In this document: in pieces, positions 1-10,657 of the stretch
Layout: every line of letters starts with the position of its first letter
Numbering within the stretch: the stretch's first letter is position 1
Assembly (NCBI RefSeq): GCF_000247695.1
Contig: NW_004624865.1
Coordinates: 1,748,329 to 1,812,328 of the forward strand
From: Heterocephalus glaber
Taxonomy: Eukaryota; Chordata; Mammalia; Rodentia; Bathyergidae
Direction of reading: 5' to 3'
DNA: 64,000 nucleotides
Notes under the pieces: model-generated
The model's database searches: none
The model's input: the letters and a program-made list of their open reading frames with translations, nothing else
Told to the model about the DNA's origin: nothing
Position numbers and translations under genes: made by a program

Positions 1-272
1 TTTTGAGGAAAACCAATTTCATTTCTCAGGCTGAAACTCAGGTCCCTGTGTCTAACATGAAAGAGTTGGATTATATGATAGTTAAAGTGTTATTTTCTAA
101 CTTCCTTCTGAGATGAAACTTACTTTTGAGAATCATAATTTACCCACATATGTGCTCAAAAACCAATTTGCCTGGCTAAAGTTAACCTTTTGAAATTCCA
201 TACCTCGTGATAAAACGTTTTTCTCCACTTCACGTCCAAGGTGTGTATTACCTAGAGCTCTTCCAATTTATT
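1..272. other. Unassigned non-coding sequence
   Basis: AT-rich sequence with no recognisable gene or repeat. Short chance ORFs here show no known domain. Confidence 0.5.
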
Positions 273-1040
273 AAACCTGTAGTAGTGCAGTCTTCTTTAT
301 TAATACACAGTGTTTACATTCCTTATGTGGAATTGGTACACACACAAAATACATCTCAATTCCTTTTTTCATCCACTTTCCTTCCCCTCTATCCCTGCTC
401 CCTCTATCTTTTGTTTCCTTTCGCTTTTGAGAAAATTCTATGACCTGTCTTTATTTTGCTCTTTATTTATATTTTGGGCTTCTCATATAAGAGAAACAAT
501 GCAATATTTAAGCTTGTGTGTCTGATTTATTTCACTTAACATTATGTTCTCAAGGTGCATCAATTTTGCTACAAAGGACTCAAGTTCATCTTTGTGGCAG
601 AGTAGTATTCCATGGTGTGTAAATACATTTTCTTTATCCATTCATCTGTTAATGGACACACAGGCTGCTTCCATGATTTAGCTATTATGAATTATGCTGC
701 TATAAACCTGGATATGCATGGATCACTATAATACGGTGTCTTTATCTCATTCAGGGAAAAAATCTAGAAGGGGAATACCTGAGTCAAATGGAATTTCTAG
801 TTTCACTTTTTTGAGGAATCTCCACACTGATTTCCATAGTAGTTATACTGGTTTACATTCCCATCAACAGTATCGAAGGGCTTCTTTTTCCCTGCAGCCT
901 CATCAGCATCTGCTATTATTTGATTTTTTGATGATGGCCATTCTTTCTGGAGTAAGATGCAATCTCATGTTGTTTTAATTTGCATTTTTGTAATGGCTAG
1001 GAATGTTGAATATTTCATCATGTATTTATTGACATTTGTA
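273..1040 (-). mobile_element. L1 LINE, 5'-truncated (ORF2 C-terminus plus 3' UTR)
   Basis: Read on the minus strand, this covers the end of L1 ORF2 (the zinc-knuckle-side segment, matched at about 780-1010) and then the 3' UTR with its purine-rich tract (pyrimidine-rich on the plus strand, about 355-430). The same blocks recur in the large L1 at 52.4-58.2 kb, for example the segment around GGAATCTCCACACTGATTTC. The reading frame is broken by indels and stops, so it is a dead copy. Ends are approximate. Confidence 0.8.
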
Positions 1041-2084
1041 CTTCTGTGAAATATCTACAGAAAATCATTGTCATCTCTTACTCTCCTGCATGTGGTATGA
1101 TCCACTTCAGAAACTTTCAGGGGTTTTTATAACAGTCACAGTTAAAAAAACAGTAAGTGAAAGTTGGTTTATACATCAAAATTAAATTGATTCAGTGATT
1201 AACTAGTTAAATGAAACAGACATTGAACAATGCACAGTTTAATGTTTAAAAGTCACAATTTGAGACTTCATAATATACTTTATCTTCATTTGACAAATTT
1301 TTGAAATTCCTTCTGAACATCAGATATGAAAGTTTGATCTCCATTCCCTGTGACTGTGTGCATTCAGGCCCACAGATGTTCATCTTGTTGGAAGTTTCCC
1401 TGCAGTGACCCAGATACAATGTGGAACAGTCTAGAGAATCAATATGGCTACTCCAGGGTGCATTAGTGTGTGCTATCAAGCTTAGGACAGTATGCCAAAC
1501 TCTCCCATCAGGCAATTCAAAGACTGTTCAGGGTCACTATTTTTCTCTTGTCTGTGTAGGACGGGATTCAAAGGTGGGTGTTGTATTGCAGCAATGGTGA
1601 TTCCAAAGAGAGGACAAGGAAGGGATAGCCCCTTTTTTAGGAGCTTTGAAAAACTGGGAAGGTGGTTCTGGTTGTCACAATGTTGGGGGCAGGAATGGCA
1701 AAGGCACCTGCAGAGCCTGAGACTAGCTTTTCCACGTACTAAAGAATTGTATGAACAAAACACTAACAGACTCTTTCCTCTCTGGGAAAAACTAGGAAAT
1801 GATCTCTAATCTTTTCCCTGTCATTAGTTTTCTTCAAAGAGCTCATATTAACCCCTTATTTTGCCATTTTTTGGCGAGTTCTTAAGATTTCCTCATTCCT
1901 ATTCTAGACAGCCTGGTCTGGGAGTTAAATTCAGGATACCAGTTTCTGAATTTCTCATCTTTCCTTGCTCAGACATTGCTGAAATTACATCATGATTCCA
2001 ATATTTGCCCAGAATGACTTGGTGATGAAATATGTAAAATAGCTTCCTTTTTAGTGTCAACATCACTCCTCTAGTTTTTCCTCT
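1041..2084. other. Unassigned non-coding sequence
   Basis: No exon, RNA gene or repeat family was recognised. Overlapping ORFs of about 90-105 codons on both strands (1482-1809) look like chance: they lack domain similarity and splice context. Confidence 0.45.
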
Positions 2085-2231
2085 TCTCTTTCTTTCTTTC
2101 TTTCTTTGTCTGTCTGTCTTTCTTTCTTTTTCTCTTTCTCCCTCTTTCTCTTTCTCTCTCTTTCTTTCTCTCTCTTTCTCTCCTTCCTTCCTTCCTTCCT
2201 TCCCTCTCTCTCTCTTTCTTTCTTTCTTTCC
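2085..2231. repeat. (TTTC/TCTT)n pyrimidine microsatellite
   Basis: This is about 147 bp of interrupted TTTC, TCTG, CTCTT and CCTT repeats. The all-pyrimidine strand can form triplex DNA and is prone to length change. The minus-strand ORF across it (Arg/Lys/Glu-rich) is a low-complexity artefact. Confidence 0.9.
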
Positions 2232-2566
2232 ACCGAAGGGAAAAGTTTTGAGATGTATACCCCACTATAACAAGACAGTCTTCACCTAGCTACAACACCC
2301 TTTCTTTTCACAGTCCTTTTCAATATTATTTTCCTCTGTGAAGCCTAATGAGAGGCTGAGGAGAAAGGGGGCAGATTGGAGAGCTGGGGTACAAGTGAGA
2401 CAGTCAGGAGCTCTTCCGCTATTTCCTCATCCTAAATGACTTACATTTTCTTGTTCCTCTAAGGTTGAAAATCTCCTTCTCAAAAACTTCCAACAAGGGA
2501 CACAGAAAGAAGCTTATAGAAGTAAGGCACAGAAGAAAATGAAGTAGTATTTGTTGACTCTATCAA

Positions 2567-2912
2567 TATGGCTTAGATAAATGTCCTCCAGGGGCCCATG
2601 TGGTAAAGGCTTGATAACCAGTTCATAATGCTTTTGGGAGATGGTAAAACCTTTAAGAGGTAGAGCTTAAGGGAAGGAAATAAAGTCATTGAGGTGTGGC
2701 CTTGAGGGGATATTGAGCCCCTATCCCCTCTCTCTCTCCCTTCCTCCCCCCCGCCTCGTATGAGGTGAGAAGCTTCCTGCATTATCACCTCTGCCATGGT
2801 GTAAATCCTCATCATAGCCCTAAAGACAAGGAGGCCAAATGACCATGGGCTGAAGCCTCTGAAGCCATGAGCTAAAATAAACCATTCCTCCTCATCAGTG
2901 GATGACTTCACA
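2567..2912 (+). mobile_element. MaLR-type LTR (ERVL-MaLR, solo)
   Basis: The right half carries the typical MaLR 3' signature: TGGGCTGAAGCCTCTGAAG, then a GAGCTAAAATAAACC block containing the AATAAA polyadenylation signal (about 2870-2885). The left edge resembles the MaLR start (TATGGCTTAGATAAATGTCC). No internal retroviral sequence follows, so it is a solo LTR. The subfamily was not determined. Confidence 0.75.
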
Positions 2913-3099
2913 CCAGCCCTTCACAATACTGTGAGAGTCTTGTGCCTCTTTTAGTTAATATTTGAGCCCCTCATGCTATAGAATGGTGTGGTGGCTAGCA
3001 GTCCTTTCCAGGCTTTTGGTGTCCCATTCAAAGAACAAGATAGGACAACCAGTGAACATAGAAATTCAATGTTTATTTACGGTAAAAAATAGAGATGTG

Positions 3100-3226
3100 A
3101 AAGAAGAAAAAGAAGGAAAATAATTGCTGAAGGAGGAGGAGAAAGAGAGGAAGAGGAAGGGAAAGAGGAAGAAGAAGAAGAAGGAGAAGGAGAAGGAGAA
3201 GAGCTCTGAAGAAAAGAGAAGATATG
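3100..3226. repeat. Purine-rich GGA/GAA tract
   Basis: A near-uninterrupted G/A run on the plus strand with GAAGAAGAAG and GGAGAAGGAG motifs. It is a low-complexity tract with triplex-forming potential. Confidence 0.85.
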
Positions 3227-3615
3227 CCCTGTATCAGGACAAACCACTGCAAGAATAATGGCGAGGTCAGTGGCTGCCATCTTTGAATCCTCTTCTGAGG
3301 TCAGATCTCGGCCATAGGAAGCTGCTCTGCTCATGCACCCCAGTTGTGATGTGATGGTTTTCCAAGATTGACAGGCCATGCCCTAATCTCCTGCCTCATG
3401 CTCCCCTGCCCCTCCTTCGGTACTTACTGTGTTGCATTGCCAGCTCCCAGGGTCTTGTCTCAAACATTTGCTGGCTTGCTTCATTCTGTTAACATTCACC
3501 CCTCAGATCCTCCCTGGCTAAACCCCATTCCAAACATTGTGCCTTAAAAGTTTAGAGCTCAAACAGAACCTTGAGGGATCTGAAGTGACTATCCCACATG
3601 CTAAATCAGAAGGTG
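3227..3615. other. Unassigned non-coding sequence
   Basis: Nothing recognisable lies between the purine tract and the old repeat at 3.6 kb. Confidence 0.4.
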
Positions 3616-3965
3616 CTGTTAAAAGAAATACAAAGCAAACTTTGTCTGTAATGTAAAATTTTCTAGTGGCTAGTTTAAAAAAGGTGAAAAACAGCTGGGG
3701 ATTTAGCTCAGTGGTTCTGCTGGCTGCCTCACAAGCGCAAGGTCCCGAGTTCGATCTCTGGTACCAAAGAAAAAGGTAAAAAAGAAAAAAGTTTAATTAC
3801 TTATTTTAGTCAAGGCCAGAAATCTAGAATATTGTCATTTCTATATGGGCTCAATAGAAAAATTATTAATGAAATCTTACTAATAAAATTCAAAAATTGG
3901 TATGTGTTTTACACTTACGGGACTAGATATTTCAGGGACTCAATAGCTACCTGTGACTACTGCTG
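3616..3965. repeat. Ancient interspersed repeat interrupted by an ID SINE
   Basis: Flanks of the ID at 3692-3770 read as one older AT-rich element; the stretch with TTTTACACTTACGGGACTAG and CTCAATAGCTACCTGTGACT recalls a widespread eutherian repeat whose name I cannot assign with confidence. Repeat masking of the flanks joined across the ID would test this. Confidence 0.35.
3692..3770 (+). mobile_element. ID SINE (tRNA-derived) with target-site duplication
   Basis: The internal RNA polymerase III promoter is visible: an A box TAGCTCAGTGG near 3706 and a B box GAGTTCGATCT near 3748. An A-rich tail follows. A 13-bp target-site duplication flanks it (3679-3691 and 3771-3783, AAAAGGT core, one mismatch), which marks it as an L1-mobilised insertion. 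Confidence 0.9.
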
Positions 3966-3999
3966 CTGTAGGAGACACTATGGGTTTAAAGCAGCAAAT

Positions 4000-4085
4000 T
4001 TTGGGGACAACGAAGGACTTGCCTAAGGTCACAGAAGCAGCTGCCAACAGAGCCAGGAGTACTGACCCCTACGCCAGAGCTTTTC
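4000..4085 (-). repeat. MIR SINE fragment
   Basis: The MIR hallmark, seen from its reverse strand, is present: GACTTGCCTAAGGTCACAGA, then a short degenerate tail. It is old and heavily mutated. Confidence 0.5.
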
Positions 4086-5165
4086 CTAAAACCAAACCTG
4101 TTTCTGAGCGTGATAATGCTCACCATGAGCCTTGGAAAGGAGATACTAGGAAAAGAGATGCTGTGAATCTTTTTTTTTCACAGTGGTGGAAAAATTAAAG
4201 ATAAGTTCAAAAAAAGAAGGCTATGCCTTCAGGAAACTGCTGCTTCATGAAATTATTGTGCGAGAAGGATTGGGAGTGGTTACTTTCATTTCCAGAGATG
4301 TGGGTGGACAAATGAAAAGAAGTTAACTTGAATTGAAATGTGAGTGGATTCCTTCTTTCAGATGTTTGTTACCCTGATGATGTCATCTAGGAAGACTTGG
4401 TAAGTTACTGTATGTATCTATCAAATTCTAACAAAACGAACATTTCTACAGTGGGGTTCTTATGCTGGGGAAGAACATTTGCAAGCCCCAAGCTTTGGCC
4501 CATAGTATTAGGGCCAGTTTCAAGATCACCAGTATATGAGAATCTTCTTGAAGTCTTGGGGGCCTAAAATTCCACATTCAATCCTATAGTCGAAATTTAA
4601 TTCAAACCAAAATAAATGTTTACCTGATATAATTTATATTATATTTAAAGTGACCAGAAATCATGCTGAGCAAATATCTCTGACTTCTGGTTTGGAAAAC
4701 TTCTCCTACTCATCATAGAACTTCAGTTCATTTTTTGTTTTTTGCATACGTGTCTTTCTTTACAAGTGAGGAAGGGTGATAATCACTGTCCTTTGTAGAG
4801 CTATATTTTCTAATATGTTTTCAGAGAACACCAGGATCAAAGGATAAAATACTTAAAAGGGATTTTATAATCATTGGAGCTCAGAAATTCTGCATATTTT
4901 TAGAGATGCAAAATGTATAAGGGTATTTTAAAGACCTGGGTAGTAGTGCAGAAAAGCAATTTACTATTTAACTTGTTACCTAATTATTTTTTGACTAAAG
5001 AATCATTTTGCCTTTCTCCCCACTATCTATTCATGGAACATATTATGGAAATATCATAGAGTGTTTTGAATTCAAGGTGAACAAAGATCTGTGAAAGATA
5101 TTTTGATATTTGATAATAATTCTCAAGTCTAAGATATTACAACATTTCAACCGCCATATCTTTTA
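4086..5165. other. Unassigned non-coding sequence
   Basis: AT-rich sequence. A weak MER5-like hAT resemblance exists around 4500-4600, but it is too weak to call. No gene was found. Confidence 0.4.
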
Positions 5166-5340
5166 CTTTTTTGACACTGGAACCCAGAGCTTTGTCCAGT
5201 GGGCCCCACCCTATTAAAAAAATTTGAAGCAGAATCTCCTTGAGTTGTCCAGTCTAGGCTCAAACTTGCGATCTCCTTGCCTCATCCTCTAACAGTGCTC
5301 GTATATACATGTGCATTACAACTACTGCCCCAAAACTGCC
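5166..5340 (-). mobile_element. Composite B1-dID SINE, degenerate
   Basis: Read on the minus strand this is a 7SL-derived B1 unit (inverse seen as GTCTAGGCTCAAACTTGCGA, about 5250-5270) followed by an ID-like unit (inverse seen as ACTGGAACCCAGAGC, about 5176-5190). This dimer layout is the squirrel-related SINE type. Confidence 0.7.
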
Positions 5341-5723
5341 ATGTTTTAAAGAGTGTCTTAGAGTCTCAATTTACAGTTTCCCCAACACTACAATTTCTCC
5401 TGGAAACATACAAATTTGATACCACCCTATCTGTCTATTTATCTTTGATGCCTACTAAATAATAGATGTAACATAGAAAATGCTGGCTACAAGACGGATT
5501 TTAAGATGGTACTATCTCACCCTTGAGCTCTTCACTCTCAGCTCCCCTCGTCTCCTGTCTCTCCCACTCTTTCCATCCTATCTTCCTCTACATGCTTCTC
5601 CTCCCTTTCCCTCACATCTCTGATAACTCAACATAGTCTGTTGGTCCAAGTCAGCCAAGTTAGATTGAGTCCTATACTTGCGATAAATGCCCATGACAAT
5701 ATGGAATCAAAAAGGGTTACAAC

Positions 5724-6344
5724 CTTTGTGGGGAATAGGAACCCCTCTGCATTGCTGGTGAGATTGCAAACTGATACAACCACTGTGGTTCTATTTGACC
5801 CAGCTATTCCCCTTCTAGGTATCTTCCTGAAAGAGTCAAAGATATCACATTACACCAATACAAGCACACCCGTGTTTATAGCAGTTCAACTCATAATAGC
5901 TAAATTTTGGAAGTGGACTATACATCCATCAGCAGATGAATGGTAAAGAAAATGTGGTATTTACACACAACGAAATACTACTCTGCCATAAAAAACAAAC
6001 TGGAGTCATTTGTAGGAAAATGAATGCACCTAATGCACATAATGTTAAGCAAAATAGATCAGACACAGAAGGTTAAATATCTCATGAATTCTCTCATATG
6101 AGAAACACACAATATGAGTAACTTAAAGAGCAAAATAACAGAAAGATGATAAGAAACAGGGAGGTAGACTTTTTGCAGCTTGGAAGGGGTTCTAGGGATA
6201 GAGAAGAGGAAGAGGAGAAGAGGGAAAGGGAAATAAAAAGGACTAAGATGCAATATGTACATTTACCAACTCACTACCATGAATGTATTTACTATGTACT
6301 CCAAACATGTACTAATAGAAAACACAGATTAAAATTTAAAAACC
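5724..6344 (+). mobile_element. L1 LINE, 5'-truncated, with 16-bp target-site duplication
   Basis: It starts inside the last part of ORF2. The plus-strand ORF from 5641 reads into an L1 ORF2 C-terminal segment (residues such as FDPAIPLLGIF). The tail portion equivalent to WTIHPSADEW follows, then a 3' UTR with a purine tract (about 6190-6245) and an A-rich end. Direct repeats 5708-5723 and 6345-6360 (CAAAAAG and TTACAAC blocks, one mismatch) bracket it exactly and define both ends. Confidence 0.92.
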
Positions 6345-6360
6345 CAAAAAGAGTTACAAC

Positions 6361-6753
6361 ATAAACTTGGCTCTTAGAATCTCTTATGTCTGGTACATAT
6401 AATGGAGGTTGAGCAAATTATTATAGATAAGGCTGACTCATAGAATAATGGGATTCTGTGGTAGAAAATGTGGAGGGAGACATATCCCCAGTGCCCTTTG
6501 GGCAATGGCTTCCTGGCATTTTTAAGCCTTGAAGTCTCCTTGACATTTTACATGGAAGCTACCAATTTACCTCGTAGCTTCTCTTGCTGAAACATGACAG
6601 AGAGTTCTACCAAGTACTATTTGAAAGGCACTACAGCAGAACAAGGCGATGTGTGTGTTTTCTAGTGACTCCCAGTACATTTTTATTATGGTATGAAAGG
6701 CTGAAGGTTTCCCAAAAAACTAGAGACAAAGAAAGGGGAAGAAACACACTGAC
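6361..6753. other. Unassigned non-coding sequence
   Basis: Nothing was recognised beyond chance ORFs. Confidence 0.4.
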
Positions 6754-6831
6754 AGGGCCGGGGATGTAGCTCAGTGGCGCTACACCTGCCTGGCAAGCCC
6801 AACCCGATCCCTGGTCCCACTCAAAAAATAA
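6754..6831 (+). mobile_element. ID SINE with target-site duplication
   Basis: GGGGATGTAGCTCAGTGG carries the A box; the B-box region is slightly decayed (ACCCGATCCC). The A-rich tail is followed by a 12-bp target duplication (6742-6753 and 6832-6843, AAACACA-TGAC, one mismatch). Confidence 0.9.
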
Positions 6832-6843
6832 AAACACATTGAC

Positions 6844-7714
6844 TTCACAGGTTGCTATTTGAGATGGAAGACCAGGATCCATCTTTATATTCTGCAGCAC
6901 ACATAAGCAGCTTTTAAGAAAAAGAAGTGCTGAAGTACATTAGCTTCCTTGGCTATTAAATGTGCTGGAACATATTTTGAAAAGCTTAGAACTGACATCA
7001 TACCCGTTTATGTCTTCTATTCCTCTGAGGCCTTTTAGTGATAGGCGAGTCTAAACTGCATTTATTCAGGTGGCGGCAGAATCATCTGTGATTGCCAAGT
7101 GCTTTCTGCTTTCAGGGAAGCTGTAATAAACTGTGGCTCGGTGTGCTGCGTGGTGTGTCCGCGAGAAATCAAAGATGGGGATGGTTTAGGGGAAAGGAAA
7201 GTTCCTACAAACATTAGAAAAATTGGGTTGTTTTTCACATCCCTTGTTAGCCATGGCTTGGAATTTTAACATGAAATCTTTAGAGAGAAAAAGTCTGGGC
7301 GATTGTTAGCACCATCTGTAGGTCGGTGTCCCTAAAGGGAAAGCTTCCCATGCCATGGCTGTCTGTCATCAACCCCACCCGCCGAGGTGGATCTTTAAAT
7401 CCCGAGTTTTGCCCATGCCATGTCACAGACAGTCATGGAATACGTTGCCCTACCTCTCAGCTTCTGTGTTTATGTTTCAGCTCTTTTCTCCCATGCACAC
7501 AGATCCAGCCAGAGCTGAGGCTTCGATATGTTGTATCTGTTTTGTTTGTAAATTGCTTTTTTTTCCCACAAAGCAATGCACGATCACTTGGGGACATTTA
7601 AAAATTATAGATAGGCAAAAAGAAGCAGTTGGAGCTATTGATGAAATGATGTCCCTTTGAGGTGCGTTTCCTGGGCTCTATTTGACTCTGGGCTGTGGTC
7701 TGCAGAGGACACAG
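6844..7714. other. Unassigned non-coding sequence
   Basis: No repeat family or exon was recognised. The two overlapping ORFs at 7326-7660 (about 90-100 codons) show no domain and look like chance. Confidence 0.4.
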
Positions 7715-7945
7715 GGAAGCAATAGAGTACAATGGTGCTGAGCTTACGGAGTCCGAACTTTGGCTCCACATTTGGTTGCTAATTGAATTTGAGCTGTTCC
7801 CAAACCTGGATTGAGTTTATAAGGAATGATAATGATATTATGCTGAGTTGTGTGAGGATTAGATGGGAGAGCTTAGGTGAGTCACTCAGCACAGAGCCTG
7901 GGAATTGACAACCATCCAACATGTAGCTGATGCTATTTTTACTTA
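7715..7945 (+). repeat. MIR SINE
   Basis: The forward MIR order is visible: a left region like GGAGTCCGAACTTTGGCTCC, a middle GGAATGATAATGATATTATG, and a 3' part with GAGGATTAGATGGGAGAGC followed by CACAGAGCCTGGGA. It is degenerate throughout, as expected for MIR age. Confidence 0.75.
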
Positions 7946-8967
7946 TACTTGGGTTCTGTGCCTTTAATTTACCCTGAGACTACTGGGAACTGCTGTATGT
8001 GACTTCCTGGGCTATGGAGGACAAGAAAAGTGCCTCCACTATTCATCACTGTCCAGGAGGTCCTGGAGCAGAGATTCATGGGAAAATCTCCCTCCCTGTT
8101 TTCTTAGATGCAACAATGTTACTTCTTGTTGTGATTTTCCTTTCAATGCTTACTTTTGTCTTCCTGAGTCACCTAGTCTGGTGTGTGTCCCTTTCTGTAT
8201 TGGTAGCTAGCAGCTTAGAGGTGAATTTATGGTTGATCTCTATCTAATATGTAGAGCTCTGTAGAATGCATTTCATACACCAGCCACCCTGCTGGCTATA
8301 TCTTATCTTTCTTATATCCATTCCTCACTTGCTTACATTTTCTTAAATTTAATTTTATCTTGTATGAATTTGGTAAACAACTTTAAATTGCTTTCAGAAC
8401 AAGGCAGGGTAGAGCTAAAGAAATAAAAACTAAAAGAGAAAATAAAATCAGCCCATGGAGCACTCACTCCCAGATAAATCCCATCCCTCTGCTGCGGTCA
8501 TTTCCTCCCTCAAGCCCCTCCCTCATCATCATCTCTATCTGCATCCATCTGTAGGCCCCTTCTTCTGTTTACCTCACCTGTGGGTGTGCAGTGTGACACT
8601 TTCATGTAACATTATATCATAAACACTTTCTTTCATCATAACATGTTCTTCATAAAACAGCTCTAATGCTCGTCTAGCCTTCTGTCCTCCAGATCAGCCA
8701 GCTTAACTTTTTCTCTATCCTTAAAATTGAGGTTTTGCTCTCTTGATTTTTTTCTTTGCTATGTATATATTTTTCATTTGCTATAATATATATATATATT
8801 TATTTTTATAAACACTATCATTGTTATAATTTAGATATCTGGATAAAGCTTTATTTAAACAAGTAGAGTACTTTACATATGATTTGCAATGATCTTCCAC
8901 CTATTGAAATTGAAATTTAAGAATAGTAGGTGTGATAAAAATATACAGTAAATGTTTAAATAAAAAT
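7946..8967. other. Unassigned AT-rich non-coding sequence
   Basis: This contains a short (TA)n run near 8784-8800 and otherwise nothing recognisable. The 82-codon ORF at 7999-8247 has a hydrophobic C-terminus but no known family or start context. Confidence 0.4.
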
Positions 8968-9428
8968 TATTACAGTGAAAGACACATGGCCATGAATCCC
9001 CCTCAGAATTCTCCTGCTTGCTTCAAATGCACTCATCTCATTGTATTTGCCACTTTCTGAAGCAGCTCTGGAGTCCTCTTTCCTGAGTACTTTTTCCAGG
9101 TAGGATAAAAAATACACCTTGGACCGAATAGCATCCACAGGAAAGGCAGGCATGTATAAACATGACACTGCATCCTCACCCACCTTAGTCACCGGATCTG
9201 GCACTGTGTGACTCCTGGCTCTTCCCCAAAGTTACAATGACCATGAAAGGGAGATGTTTTGAATCCTTTCAGGACATCAAGGCAGCCAGGACAGCACAGC
9301 TAAAGACCCTCAGGAGAGAGAACTCCAGAGCTGCTGCAGAAAGTGGCAAGGGATGAGTGTGTTCAAAGTGAGTGGAGGATTTTGAGGGGGATTCACAACA
9401 AGGTGGCTTTTACTGTAATGCATTTTAT
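8968..9428. mobile_element. Mariner-derived palindromic element
   Basis: Two arms of about 120 bp (8968-9087 and 9309-9428) are imperfect reverse complements. They share blocks such as GAATCCCCCTCA, the inverse of TGAGGGGGATTC, and CCACTTTCTG, the inverse of CAGAAAGTGG. The right arm is the 3' end of a mariner-type transposase gene on the plus strand, and the left arm is the same end on the minus strand. This looks like a mariner copy whose one end was replaced by an inverted copy of the other. Relation to the Hsmar2-like group is from recall. Confidence 0.7.
9189..9356 (+). pseudogene. Mariner transposase C-terminal fragment
   Basis: Translated in one frame, this gives SPDLALCDSWLFPK, close to the mariner motif around the last catalytic Asp of the D,D(34)D triad. 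It continues through KGRCFESFQDIKAARTAQLK to a TGA at 9354-9356. In intact relatives the protein ends further on, near a conserved Phe-x-Gly-Asp segment that here lies beyond the stop. An in-frame TAG immediately upstream (9186-9188) and missing N-terminal domains mean it is a non-functional relic. Confidence 0.75.
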
Positions 9429-10287
9429 ATAGTGAAGATTCACTGTATTTTTAATCACACCTCACATATTCATTTGTGTGCGTCCCAGTTCAGCCAGGAG
9501 AATGGTATTCCCTGAACAAGTCATCTACAAGTCAAGCCAGTTTGTAAAACTCGGAATGAGAACATCTTCCTCCCTTGCTGTGGCAGAGAAGTCAATGAGG
9601 AACAGAGAGGGCTCAATGACCAATCCTTGCAGTGTCTGCTGCTTCCTCCTCAAGCTTCAAAGGCAGACTGGGGCCCTCCAGTGCCCTATCCAAGGAGAGG
9701 CAGCAGCCTTTGCTGGGCACAGCTCCTTCAGAGCCTGGGGTCACAGACATTAATGCTTCCCATGCTTGCTTCCTCCTCCATCTTGTGGTTTTCAGCAAAG
9801 TTACAGGAATCTGACATCCCCAGGTATTCTGAGAATTCTGAGCTGGGTATTTCTCCAACTTGGCTAAGCAGTCTGAAGGGCATTTTAAAATAGAAGATGC
9901 TCACTCTTTCTGCTTTTATCTTTAATTAAGGATTAAGAGCCACATTTTAAACCCCCTGCCTACAGAGCTCACGTCTTGTGACCAGGGCTCGAGGCCTTTT
10001 CTCATGCCTCTGTGGTCACAGTAGCCGGTTCTGTCTCAATCTACAGACTGTTTTGCTTCCAGGCTGCTGTTGGAGGCAGGATCATCCATCCTTCAGAAAC
10101 CACAGCGTAATCCACACAGACTCTTCTGATCTTGAGATGTCTGTGTCAGCGAACAGGGCCCTGGCTGGCATTTTCCAAGAAGCAGGCTACTGAGGAATAT
10201 GAGATTAAGGGAAGACAGAAAAAATAAAGACAGGTAGAAAGGGCACGAGGACAATCCTAATTTTAAAATCAAGCTTTCCAGAATTAA
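9429..10287. other. Unassigned non-coding sequence
   Basis: Several overlapping 60-90-codon ORFs on both strands at 9478-9893 have no recognisable domain. No repeat was assigned. Confidence 0.4.
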
Positions 10288-10545
10288 GATATGGCACTCC
10301 TTTTCCCCACAGCCCCGCCAGCATTTGTTATTGGTTGATTTCTTGATAGCAGTCATTCTTTCTGGGGTGAGGTGGAATCCCAGTGTTGTTTAATTTGCAT
10401 TTCTCGGATGACAAGTGATATTGAACATTTTTCAACATCACTGTTTGTACTTCTTCATCTGAGAAGTGTCTATTCATTTCAGATGCCCATTTTTGGATTG
10501 GGGGTGTGATCATTATGTATGGCAAACATATACTAATAAAATAGT
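10288..10545 (+). mobile_element. L1 LINE with 5' inversion (twin priming)
   Basis: Bases 10288-10503 match the minus-strand L1 ORF2 C-terminal region (compare 53130-53342: GCCCCGCCAGCATTTGTTAT and CCCATTTTTGGATTGGG). At about 10504 the sequence switches to the plus-strand L1 3' end (GTGATCATTATGTATGGC then ACTAATAAAA). An inverted 5' part joined to a normally oriented 3' end is the classic outcome of twin priming. Target duplications were not clear. Confidence 0.7.
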
Positions 10546-10574
10546 ATTTAAAATAAAATTCAAAAAGAAGAATG

Positions 10575-10657
10575 AAGAAGTATTAAGTACACATACTAAC
10601 TTCCTATGATGAATGTAGTCATTATGTACTACAAACATATGCCGATAAAATTCAAAA
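10575..10657 (+). mobile_element. L1 3' end, very short
   Basis: A second copy of the L1 terminal sequence (GATGAATGTAGTCATTATGT, then an A-rich end) directly follows the inverted L1. Either it is a separate short insertion or a duplicated tail. Confidence 0.6.

Noticed and set aside
2071..2265. Arg/Lys/Glu-rich 64-codon ORF
   Set aside because: Translation of the TTTC/TCTT microsatellite on the minus strand; low complexity.
4500..4600. MER5-like hAT remnant
   Set aside because: Only short, scattered similarity to the MER5 middle region; no terminal inverted repeats.
9478..9893. Cluster of overlapping 60-91-codon ORFs as an exon cluster
   Set aside because: The frames overlap on both strands, none matches a known family, and no consistent splice sites frame them.
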